Positions 1 through 5,696 of a stretch of DNA of 13,286 nt are shown one piece after another. Location: contig CALVXV010000017.1 in NCBI GenBank assembly GCA_944371685.1, positions 1 to 13,286 on the forward strand. Reading direction: 5' to 3'. Within the stretch, counting starts at the first letter, position 1. Each line of letters begins with the position of its first letter. The position numbers were made by a program, and so were the translations under genes. The notes below the pieces were generated by a model. The model was given only the letters and a program-made list of their open reading frames with translations, ran no database searches and was not told the DNA's origin. This DNA is from an uncultured Bacilli bacterium (GTDB taxonomy: Bacteria > Bacillota_I > Bacilli_A > RF39 > UBA660).

Positions 1-101
1 AAACTGTGTATACTGGAATATATCCAACTTTATATCTTTCATCGGATATTCAAATCACCGGAGGAGATGGCAGTCAGTCTAATCCATATACAATTGAATA
101 A
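1..101 (+). CDS. 3' end of a surface-protein-like gene (partial, C-terminal 32 residues)
   Basis: The frame starting at base 3 is open from the window edge to a TAA at 99-101. It reads TVYTGIYPTLYLSSDIQITG followed by GDGSQSNPYTIE. Endings of the type 'G-x-x-P-x-x-x-L-x-S-D-I-x-I-x-G-G-x-G-x-x-x-N-P-Y-x-I' are, from memory, common at the C-terminus of secreted or prepilin-like proteins in gut Firmicutes, so an extracellular protein is the best guess. The body of the gene lies outside the window and no function can be assigned. A good terminator follows 10 bases after the stop, which supports this being a real gene end. Confidence 0.7.
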   Translation, partial: TVYTGIYPTLYLSSDIQITGGDGSQSNPYTIE

Positions 102-110
102 TTTAAAAGC

Positions 111-145
111 AGTGTTGGTCTAATTACCAGCACTTTTTTCTTTTA
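111..145 (+). terminator. Rho-independent terminator of the upstream partial gene
   Basis: AGTGTTGGT (111-119) pairs with ACCAGCACT (126-134) as a 9-bp stem with one G-U pair and a 6-base loop. A run of T follows (TTTTTT then CTTTT). It lies 10 bases after the stop of the partial gene and insulates the SEDS gene from it. Confidence 0.85.
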
Positions 146-175
146 ATTTTTAAAAATTTTTTGGTTTAAAAGTAA

Positions 176-204
176 TTGTAAGTTTATCTGGTTTAGTGTA
201 TTAT
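176..204 (+). promoter_or_regulatory. Candidate sigma-A promoter of the SEDS gene
   Basis: TTGTAA (176-181), a 17-base spacer and TATTAT (199-204). The predicted start near 211 would leave only about a dozen untranslated bases, with the GGTGAT ribosome binding site (212-217) right at the 5' end. That is tight, so the exact -10 may be misplaced in this AT-rich stretch. Confidence 0.4.
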
Positions 205-222
205 ATTTATTGGTGATACTTT

Positions 223-1353
223 ATGAAAAAAATTTCTAAGTATAAAATTGATAAATCACTTTTAATACCAATTTTAATATTTGCCTTTATCAGTATTATT
301 ACTTTATATGGGGCTAGAAGTATTTTACCAAGTACGATGAGTCATTTGGTGACTAATCAAATTATTTGGTATATAGCTGGATTTATTATTATTTATTTAA
401 TAATGACTGTGGGCAACACATATATATATCGAATGAGCTGGCTGTTATATGGAATTGGTATTTTATCTTTAATTGGATTATTTTTCTTTGGTAAAACAAT
501 TAATGATGCGACGTGCTGGTACGAGATAAAAGGTATTGGTACTATTCAACCTAGTGAATTTATGAAAATTATTTTAATTATTGTAAATGCTTCGATGATT
601 TCTAAGTTTAATGAGGAATTTCCAAATCCTAGTGTTAGAGAAGAATTTATGTTTTTAATTAAAGTAGCTTTAGTTGTTTTAGTTCCTAGTATTTTAACTT
701 TTATGCAACCGGATACAGGAGTGGTTTTAATTTATTTACTTATAACCTTTGTAATGCTTTTTATATCTGGAATTAGGTATAGATGGTTTGTGATGGTTTT
801 TGGAATTTTAGCAGTGTTTGTGGGGTTGGTTTTAGGAATTTATTTTATTAGTCAAGATTTATTTATTAAAATATTTGGTACAAGTTTCTTCTTAAGAGTA
901 GACAGATTACTTGATTGGTCTAATCAAAGTGGATATCAACTTGAAAACAGTTTGAGTGCGATTGGTTCGGCAGGATTATTTGGACATGGTATAACTTCTA
1001 ATCCAATTTATTTTCCGGAGGCTCAAACAGATTTTATATTTGCCGTATATGCGAGTCATTTTGGGTTTATTGGTTCAGTTATTTTGCTTTCATTACTCGC
1101 AATGTTTGATATTAGATTAATTACACTAGCTTTAAAAACAAATAAGTTAATTAATAAATATGTGGTAGCTGGAGTTGTGGGTATGCTTTTATATCAACAA
1201 ATTCAGAATATTGGTATGACGTTTGGATTACTACCTATTACAGGTATTACCCTACCTTTTATTAGTTATGGTGGATCAAGCTTACTCAGTTACATGCTAG
1301 CAATGGGACTTATATTTAATATATCTAATGAGGAAATGCGTTATACAAACTAA
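223..1353 (+). CDS. rodA: SEDS-family peptidoglycan glycosyltransferase, RodA type
   Basis: Integral membrane protein of the FtsW/RodA/SpoVE family, which polymerises lipid II into glycan strands together with a class B PBP. The 376 residues form about ten hydrophobic segments. Family motifs seen: Trp99 in the first extracellular loop, QPSE at 109-112, DTG at 164-166, TDFIF at 269-273 containing the conserved catalytic-region Asp270, and SYGGSS at 348-353. The 'IGMTFGLLPITGITLPFISYGGSS' context favours RodA (elongation) over FtsW (division), but family assignment between the two is not certain. Odd points: the usual Gly-Ala-x-x-Trp before the QPSE helix is replaced by Ala-Thr-Cys-Trp, and the acidic residues that normally follow TDFIFAV ('EE-x-G') are Ser278-His279. 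The start is preceded by GGTGAT six bases upstream. The gene stands alone between two terminators; no partner PBP or MreBCD is present. Confidence 0.9.
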   Translation: MKKISKYKIDKSLLIPILIFAFISIITLYGARSILPSTMSHLVTNQIIWYIAGFIIIYLIMTVGNTYIYRMSWLLYGIGILSLIGLFFFGKTINDATCWYEIKGIGTIQPSEFMKIILIIVNASMISKFNEEFPNPSVREEFMFLIKVALVVLVPSILTFMQPDTGVVLIYLLITFVMLFISGIRYRWFVMVFGILAVFVGLVLGIYFISQDLFIKIFGTSFFLRVDRLLDWSNQSGYQLENSLSAIGSAGLFGHGITSNPIYFPEAQTDFIFAVYASHFGFIGSVILLSLLAMFDIRLITLALKTNKLINKYVVAGVVGMLLYQQIQNIGMTFGLLPITGITLPFISYGGSSLLSYMLAMGLIFNISNEEMRYTN

Positions 1354-1379
1354 AAAATCAGGAATTGCCTGATTTTTTT
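1352..1379. terminator. Bidirectional terminator between rodA and rpmF
   Basis: AAAAAATCAGG (1352-1362), a 5-base loop and CCTGATTTTTTT (1368-1379) form a hairpin flanked by A on one side and T on the other, so it can act in both directions. It starts inside the rodA TAA (1351-1353) and overlaps the complement of the rpmF TAA (1378-1380), closing both converging genes with about 28 bases. Confidence 0.88.
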
Positions 1380-1569
1380 ATTCTTCATTATTTTCTTTTT
1401 TAGCGATAACTTCTTTACCTTTATAAGTTCCACAATTTTTACAAACACGATGTGGTTTTACAGGAGCACCACAGTTTGGGCATACTGTAACAGTTTTAGC
1501 ACTTATCTTGTAATGAGTACGACGCATTCTTCCACTAGTTTTACTAACTTTTCTTGCTGGTACGGCCAT
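1378..1569 (-). CDS. rpmF: 50S ribosomal protein L32
   Basis: 63-residue basic protein of the large ribosomal subunit. It begins MAVPARKVSKTSGRMRR, the standard bL32 N-terminus, and carries an intact zinc ribbon with Cys30/Cys33 and Cys43/Cys46 (CPNC and CKNC). It is therefore the zinc-binding form rather than a Cys-less zinc-independent paralogue. Length is normal for the family. The start is set by a strong GGAGGTG ribosome binding site that overlaps the TAG of yceD upstream, with only 11 bases between the genes, so the two are probably translationally coupled. The pair yceD-rpmF is one of the most conserved bacterial gene pairs. Confidence 0.97.
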   Translation of the reverse strand: MAVPARKVSKTSGRMRRTHYKISAKTVTVCPNCGAPVKPHRVCKNCGTYKGKEVIAKKENNEE

Positions 1570-1580
1570 GATAACACCTC

Positions 1581-2036
1581 CTATAATAAATCTTTTAACT
1601 TAGCTAGGCTATTTACACCTTTTTCTTCGCTATCAGTTATAAGTTCCCAGCCATCACCTTTAGTTTTCATATTTTTAGCATTTGGGCTGATGACTTTCAT
1701 GGGAATTTCCATTAATATATTTTCCCATATTATTGGCAAAATATCAATAGTTTTTTGTGTTTTTTTAGAGTTTTCGATGAATTCGTCTATATTTTCATCT
1801 AATTTTATATTAAATGGATAATCAACTGGTTCTAGGGTAAGACTACATGGTAAGACCATTGTACCTTCAATTGATAAAGTGAGCCAATATCCCTCATTAA
1901 ATGTTAAGCTTCCTTGGACAGTTATTTCACCCATGTCTAATATTCCAGCTTTGTTTAAATCTTCTTTAGGAAAAGTTACTTTTTCATTTATGTTGATTTT
2001 TGATTTGTTATTTAAAATAGTTAAATCAAGTTCCAT
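1581..2036 (-). CDS. yceD: YceD/DUF177 family protein (23S rRNA accumulation)
   Basis: 151-residue cytosolic DUF177 protein encoded directly before rpmF; the family is linked to accumulation of 23S rRNA and large-subunit assembly. Family signatures visible are the central 'VLPCSLTLEPVDYPFNI' (61-77, normally C-x-R-C-L-E-P), the later 'ENILMEIPMKVISP' and the terminal 'LAKLKDLL'. Only Cys64 of the usual CxRC pair remains (the second position is Thr67) and the C-terminal cysteines of some homologues are absent, so a metal site is unlikely here. Start: ATG with GGTGAT five bases upstream, downstream of a near-consensus promoter. Forms an operon with rpmF. Confidence 0.9.
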   Translation of the reverse strand: MELDLTILNNKSKININEKVTFPKEDLNKAGILDMGEITVQGSLTFNEGYWLTLSIEGTMVLPCSLTLEPVDYPFNIKLDENIDEFIENSKKTQKTIDILPIIWENILMEIPMKVISPNAKNMKTKGDGWELITDSEEKGVNSLAKLKDLL

Positions 2037-2051
2037 TTAATCACCGTAAAC

Positions 2052-2080
2052 ATTATATATTATTTTTTATTTCTTTTCAA
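2052..2080 (-). promoter_or_regulatory. Sigma-A promoter of yceD-rpmF
   Basis: On the minus strand: TTGAAA (2075-2080), 17-base spacer, TATAAT (2052-2057). This is close to consensus at both boxes and at optimal spacing, fitting a ribosomal protein operon. The predicted start lies a few bases before the GGTGAT of yceD, giving a very short leader. Confidence 0.8.
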
Positions 2081-2130
2081 GTTCTGCATATTTTTAATAG
2101 TTTTAGGCAAAATAATTTTAGGTGGAAAAT

Positions 2131-2619
2131 ATGAATGTTTTAATATACTGTGCGATATTTATTTTTAAAATTATTGAAGATGCTTTGGCTACTTTAAGGC
2201 TGATTGTCGTAAGTAATGGAAAGAAAAAGTTAGGAGCAATTTTACAATTTGTAGTTACTCTAATTTGGATTATATTGACAGGAACGGTTTTAATGGGATT
2301 ACAAAAGGATATATTTAAGGCTATTGCGTTTGCTTTAGGAGCTTTATTTGGTTCTTATTTAGGAAGTGTACTGGAGGAGAAAATTGCACTTGGTACTAAT
2401 GCTTTTATGGTTGAAGTTAGTTATGATAATTCATTAAATTTGACTAAACAATTGGAAAATGAGAAATTTCAAGTTTCAAAAATTAAAAGTGACAATGATG
2501 GTAAGATTATTCTGATGATTACTGGAGCCAGAAAGAAAACTGGGAAAATTGTTAAAATTATAAAAGATGTTGATAATAAGGCTTTTATTTTAAGTGAAAA
2601 GGTTAAGATTCCTTTGTAA
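2131..2619 (+). CDS. UPF0316 / DUF2179-type membrane protein
   Basis: 162-residue protein with three hydrophobic segments in its first half and a soluble C-terminal domain in the last ~70 residues. The N-terminal part resembles the UPF0316 (DUF5698 + DUF2179) family: 'IIEDALATLRLIVVSNGKKKLGA', then 'VTLIWIILTGTVL' and 'ALGALFGSYLGSVLEEKIALGTN'. Molecular function of this family is not established. Start choice: a longer reading begins with GTG at 2122, but that GTG is part of the AGGTGG ribosome binding site (2120-2125), so the ATG at 2131 is preferred. The gene is transcribed away from yceD and its 3' end overlaps the converging glycerophosphodiesterase gene by 17 bases. I see no clean promoter for it in the 90-base gap shared with yceD. 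Confidence 0.85.
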   Translation: MNVLIYCAIFIFKIIEDALATLRLIVVSNGKKKLGAILQFVVTLIWIILTGTVLMGLQKDIFKAIAFALGALFGSYLGSVLEEKIALGTNAFMVEVSYDNSLNLTKQLENEKFQVSKIKSDNDGKIILMITGARKKTGKIVKIIKDVDNKAFILSEKVKIPL

Positions 2620-3226
2620 TACTATATATTTTCTTAGGATTATCAGTAATGATATTATCTTGTTTGTTTATTTTTTTTAATTCTTCTTGACTGTTTATAG
2701 TCCATCTAAACATTTCTGTAGGTGGTGTTTTTTTAGCAAAAAGATAGTTTAATGAGATAAATGAGAAAGGGTTATTTAAATATTTTGTATTTATTTTTAG
2801 ACTGATAATAAGACCGATTTTAAATTTGGTTTTGTTTTTTAAATAATTTATAAAATGATAATTAAAACTACATATATAAAAATTTAAGTTATATTTATTT
2901 ATGGTGGTTAATAATCTTTTAGCAATTTTTTTGATATGTTTATTATCTGTTTTTACTTCAATCATTATTATTTTGTTTGAATGGATATGTTTTAAAACTT
3001 CATCTAAGGTATTTAATCCTTGTTTTTGAAGTTTAACAGCGTTTGTATTATTTATATAGTTTCCTTTATAAAATGGATCGTGATTTATAACTAATTTATT
3101 ATCTTTAGTTAATCTAACGTCTATTTCTACTCCGTCTGTATAAATACTGTCTAAACTATTTAAAATGGCTTCTAAGCTATTTTCCTGATGTATGCCATCA
3201 TTTCCTCTATGCGCAATTATTTTCAT
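2603..3226 (-). CDS. Glycerophosphodiester phosphodiesterase
   Basis: Member of the GDPD family (TIM barrel), which hydrolyses glycerophosphodiesters to glycerol-3-phosphate and an alcohol. Catalytic features: His6-Arg7-Gly8, Glu15-Asn16, Glu34 and Asp36 (metal ligands in 'VEIDVRLT'), His49-Asp50 and Glu90-Val-Lys92. At 207 residues it is shorter than the usual ~240, mostly from short loops in the second half; the C-terminal 'TDNP' is present, so it looks complete. No signal peptide, so cytosolic, probably acting on lipid-derived glycerophosphodiesters. Odd: the bases before the ATG (AAATAAACTATACT) contain no recognisable Shine-Dalgarno. The gene lies 39 bases downstream of tmk but behind a hairpin, so it may be expressed by read-through or a weak local promoter. 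Confidence 0.9.
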   Translation of the reverse strand: MKIIAHRGNDGIHQENSLEAILNSLDSIYTDGVEIDVRLTKDNKLVINHDPFYKGNYINNTNAVKLQKQGLNTLDEVLKHIHSNKIIMIEVKTDNKHIKKIAKRLLTTINKYNLNFYICSFNYHFINYLKNKTKFKIGLIISLKINTKYLNNPFSFISLNYLFAKKTPPTEMFRWTINSQEELKKINKQDNIITDNPKKIYSITKES

Positions 3227-3246
3227 AGTATAGTTTATTTATTTTG

Positions 3247-3277
3247 AAAAAGAATATAACTTTCATTATATTCTTTT
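3247..3277 (-). terminator. AT-rich terminator-like hairpin at the end of tmk
   Basis: GAATATAA (3252-3259) and TTATATTC (3266-3273) pair perfectly around a 6-base loop, with AAAA/TTTT extending the helix. On the minus strand a T run follows. The tmk TAA (3266-3268) lies inside the stem. Only one G-C pair is present, so termination may be leaky into the downstream GDPD gene. Confidence 0.65.
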
Positions 3278-3955
3278 ATTCATAAATGGTTTTATAATTT
3301 CGTATAAAGTATCATTTATATCCTCAATTTTTTTTGGCTCTCCAAATTTATCCGCACATTCGATAGTAACAAAATTATATTTTTTAGCTAATTCCAAGTA
3401 GGCTTTTTCGGCTTTTTTTAAATGGTGTTCATCTTTTTCATGACCGTCGGCTTTTTCTTTACGGTTGGCTTTAAGCTTTTCAGCAACTTTGACTGGCATA
3501 TGAAGGAATACTGTTAAATCGGGTTTAGGCAGTTCCATTAAATCAAATTCTAATTTATCTAACCAGTTATACATTTTTTCTCTTTCATCTTGGTCATCTA
3601 TTTTGCCTGCTTGATGGGCCATATTAGAATATATATATCTATCTAATATGACATTGTATCCTTGATTTAGAAGGAATAATATTTTATCTATATTATATTT
3701 GCGATCAGCTGTATAATACAGTGAAGCTACTTTGGGATCTACTTTAGATGAACCTTCTTCAAAGTAACATGAGTCAAATCCTTCTTTTCCTAAATAAGGT
3801 CCACCGATGATTTTTCCAGTTGGTGAATTATAATTAGGAAAAGAGAAATTTTGAACTTGATATCCTTCTTCTCTTAGTTTTTTTATTAATAAATTAGTTT
3901 GAGTTTCTTTACCAGAACAATCAGTTCCTTCAATGGTTATTAATTTTCCTTTCAT
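3266..3955 (-). CDS. tmk: Thymidylate kinase (dTMP kinase)
   Basis: Phosphorylates dTMP to dTDP with ATP, the step after ThyA, whose gene lies immediately upstream. Seen in the 229 residues: N-terminal strand plus P-loop 'EGTDCSGKETQ' (Gly10 to Thr18), Asp105-Arg106-Tyr107 in 'ILDRYIYSN', and a basic lid-like region around residues 162-175 (NRKEKADGHEKDE). It is somewhat longer than the ~210-residue standard bacterial enzyme because of an insertion after residue 45 (YLGKEGFDSCYFEEGSS) typical of a distinct Firmicutes subtype. Odd: the residue after the P-loop Lys is Glu17 instead of Ser, Thr or Ala. Start: ATG seven bases after AAGGAGAT. A 57-base gap separates it from thyA, with no terminator in it. 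Confidence 0.93.
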   Translation of the reverse strand: MKGKLITIEGTDCSGKETQTNLLIKKLREEGYQVQNFSFPNYNSPTGKIIGGPYLGKEGFDSCYFEEGSSKVDPKVASLYYTADRKYNIDKILFLLNQGYNVILDRYIYSNMAHQAGKIDDQDEREKMYNWLDKLEFDLMELPKPDLTVFLHMPVKVAEKLKANRKEKADGHEKDEHHLKKAEKAYLELAKKYNFVTIECADKFGEPKKIEDINDTLYEIIKPFMNKRI

Positions 3956-4012
3956 ATTTTTATCTCCTTTTTTAGAATGTGCTGGTACTTATTTGAGTAA
4001 CAGTCAATCATT

Positions 4013-5077
4013 TTACTGGGCAAGTGGAAATCTGATTTTTCCATGATGTTTATAATTTAATAGTTTAACATCTTTGCATTCTTTAGAGTTATCGAAATCG
4101 AAGAAGTCAGTTATATCTGGATTTAACCATAATTCAGGAGCTTTTAAATCTTCTAATTCTTCACCACGACGAATTTGCTCTTTAATGCCTTCAATTTGGT
4201 TAACATAAATATGTGCATCTTTAATACTCCAGTCTAAAGTTCCTGGTTTTAATCCAGTGACCTTGGCAAGCATATTTAATAAAACAGAATACTGAGTTAC
4301 ATTAAATGGAAGTCCTAGTGGTACATCACAACTTCTTTGATGAACCCAAGCATTTAATTTACCGTTTGTAACATCCCATTCACTGGACCAAACACATGAT
4401 GGTAAAACAGCGGTATTAACATAATCGTCTTGCCATAGACTAATAACATTTCGTCTATCATTTGGATTTGTATTAAGGTTATTTATTAGATTTTGAATAG
4501 ATTGGAATTTTCCAACGATATAACCATAAGCCGTGCCAATGGTGTGGGCATATTTTTCACCGTAAAATTTGGCCATTTTAATATTTTTCTTGACAGGTTC
4601 TTTATTTGGAAAAAGTTTTAAACTATTTTCTTCACTTTTACTTTTGGCCATTAAAATATTGCCATTTTCATCATATTTATAGTCTAATTTACCATTATGA
4701 TTATGCACAGGAAGGCTATATGGATCTAAAACAGGCACTTCCTTATCTTTATCATATGGTGTTTGTTCGCTTGGGGCTTCATAAATTCGGTAAATCCCAT
4801 CTTCGTCTACTTCCCATTCGTCCCAAATGTGGACATTTCTATCTTGAAGCCATCTAACATCATTACTTTGTTTTTGATAAATCCAAAGCATTTCTAAGAC
4901 GGCCTGTCTAATAAATAATTGTTTGGTGGTTAAAATTGGAAATTCTTCTTCTAAATCAAAGTGAAAATGATGTGATGGAACTTTGATGGTATTCACTCCA
5001 GTTCTATTTTCAACTTCTGTACCTTCGTCTAATATTTTTTTACATAAACTTAAATAATCTTTATCCCATTTGGCCAT
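4013..5077 (-). CDS. thyA: Thymidylate synthase, long-insert form
   Basis: Converts dUMP to dTMP with methylene-tetrahydrofolate. Conserved residues seen: Arg25 (RTGV), Trp85/Trp88 (IWDEW), Arg208-Arg209 (phosphate-binding pair from the partner subunit), nucleophile Cys228 in LPSCVW, Asp251 and Asn259 in RSCDVPLGLPFN, His289 and Tyr291 in DAHIY. At 354 residues it is about 90 longer than the E. coli enzyme. The extra sequence is mainly residues 92-172, at the position where lactobacilli also carry an insert. The usual His after the nucleophile (PCH) is Val229 and the following Q-F/Y segment is Ser-Ser-Glu-Trp. I recall the same PSCVWSSEWDV form in other Clostridia/Bacilli, so it is a known-looking subtype and not decay. 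Start: ATG with GGAGTGAT overlapping the end of the HD gene (5 bases between genes). Followed by tmk. Confidence 0.95.
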   Translation of the reverse strand: MAKWDKDYLSLCKKILDEGTEVENRTGVNTIKVPSHHFHFDLEEEFPILTTKQLFIRQAVLEMLWIYQKQSNDVRWLQDRNVHIWDEWEVDEDGIYRIYEAPSEQTPYDKDKEVPVLDPYSLPVHNHNGKLDYKYDENGNILMAKSKSEENSLKLFPNKEPVKKNIKMAKFYGEKYAHTIGTAYGYIVGKFQSIQNLINNLNTNPNDRRNVISLWQDDYVNTAVLPSCVWSSEWDVTNGKLNAWVHQRSCDVPLGLPFNVTQYSVLLNMLAKVTGLKPGTLDWSIKDAHIYVNQIEGIKEQIRRGEELEDLKAPELWLNPDITDFFDFDNSKECKDVKLLNYKHHGKIRFPLAQ

Positions 5078-5082
5078 TTAAA

Positions 5083-5655
5083 TCACTCCTCTATTTCATT
5101 ATTATTAAATTTGACATTTAAAAATTTCCGGCTCGATAGGTAGTCACACATGTGAACGAATCTTTGGTATTTGTTGGATGGGACAGGTAAAGTTACGTCA
5201 CTATAAGGATTGGTATTCCACTGGCCCATATGACTACTTATAACATTAGATAAAAATTTGATTTCATTATCATTAAGATTTGTTTTACTTTGATTTTCTT
5301 TTATATAATTAGCCATTAAAATTGGATGGTCAAATCTTACATATTTTTCTTTTTTTAGTCCATGTTTTAATCCGTCATGCATTATAAGGGCAATTATCAT
5401 TAAATCTTTTTCATCATTATTGAATGAATAGCCGATGCAGTCATTTTCTAATAGTTCGTGAGCTATTTTGACAGCAACTTTTGTATGTCTTAAAAGGCCT
5501 CCATCACCTAAACTAAATGCTGGATGATATTTACCGGTTGAGCTAGCGGCTACTTCATAAAAATAATCTGGAAGAAGGCTTATTAATTGTCTAGCTGCTT
5601 GTTGATATTTTGGATTTTTGATATATGTTAATTCTTTATTAAAATTTTTTTCCAT
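5083..5655 (-). CDS. HD-domain phosphohydrolase-like protein
   Basis: 190 residues with an HD-superfamily metal site: His57 (GGLLRHTKVAVKIA), His93-Asp94 (LIMHDGLKHG), and a late Asp171 (HMCDYLSSRKF); His98, His110 and His142 may provide a second metal or substrate contacts. The GGLLRHT/HDGLKHG arrangement resembles the HD domain of YhaM-type 3'-5' exoribonucleases, but the nucleic-acid-binding OB domain of YhaM is absent, so substrate is unknown. Cytosolic, no signal. It is co-transcribed with thyA (5-base gap, thyA ribosome binding site inside this gene), which makes a nucleotide or nucleic-acid substrate reasonable but unproven. Start: ATG with AGGTGAT upstream. Confidence 0.8.
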   Translation of the reverse strand: MEKNFNKELTYIKNPKYQQAARQLISLLPDYFYEVAASSTGKYHPAFSLGDGGLLRHTKVAVKIAHELLENDCIGYSFNNDEKDLMIIALIMHDGLKHGLKKEKYVRFDHPILMANYIKENQSKTNLNDNEIKFLSNVISSHMGQWNTNPYSDVTLPVPSNKYQRFVHMCDYLSSRKFLNVKFNNNEIEE

Positions 5656-5678
5656 GTTATCACCTACCTTAAGATTAC

Positions 5679-5696
5679 CACAAACTAATGTTTGTG
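5679..5696 (-). other. Intercistronic hairpin at the hemW stop codon
   Basis: CACAAAC (5679-5685) and GTTTGTG (5690-5696) form a perfect 7-bp stem with a TAAT loop; the hemW TAG (5685-5687) spans the stem-loop junction. No T run follows on the minus strand (GGTAATCTTAAGG), so it is not a classical terminator. It could protect the upstream mRNA from 3' exonucleases or weaken expression of the HD gene. Confidence 0.5.

Noticed and set aside
1450..1821. Open frame of 123 codons on the plus strand across rpmF and yceD
   Set aside because: It is antisense to two well-supported genes, its product is a Ser/Phe-rich composition typical of reverse-strand translation, and it has no ribosome binding site.
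2122..2130. GTG at 2122 as start of the UPF0316 gene
   Set aside because: This GTG forms part of the AGGTGG ribosome binding site; the ATG at 2131 has proper spacing from it.
3227..3232. TATACT just before the GDPD start as a -10 box of a leaderless message
   Set aside because: It abuts the ATG with no spacing, so transcription would start inside the codon or after it; no matching -35 is convincing.
3956..4012. Possible terminator between thyA and tmk
   Set aside because: Only 4-5 bp weak stems can be formed and no T run follows on the minus strand, so thyA and tmk are taken as one transcript.
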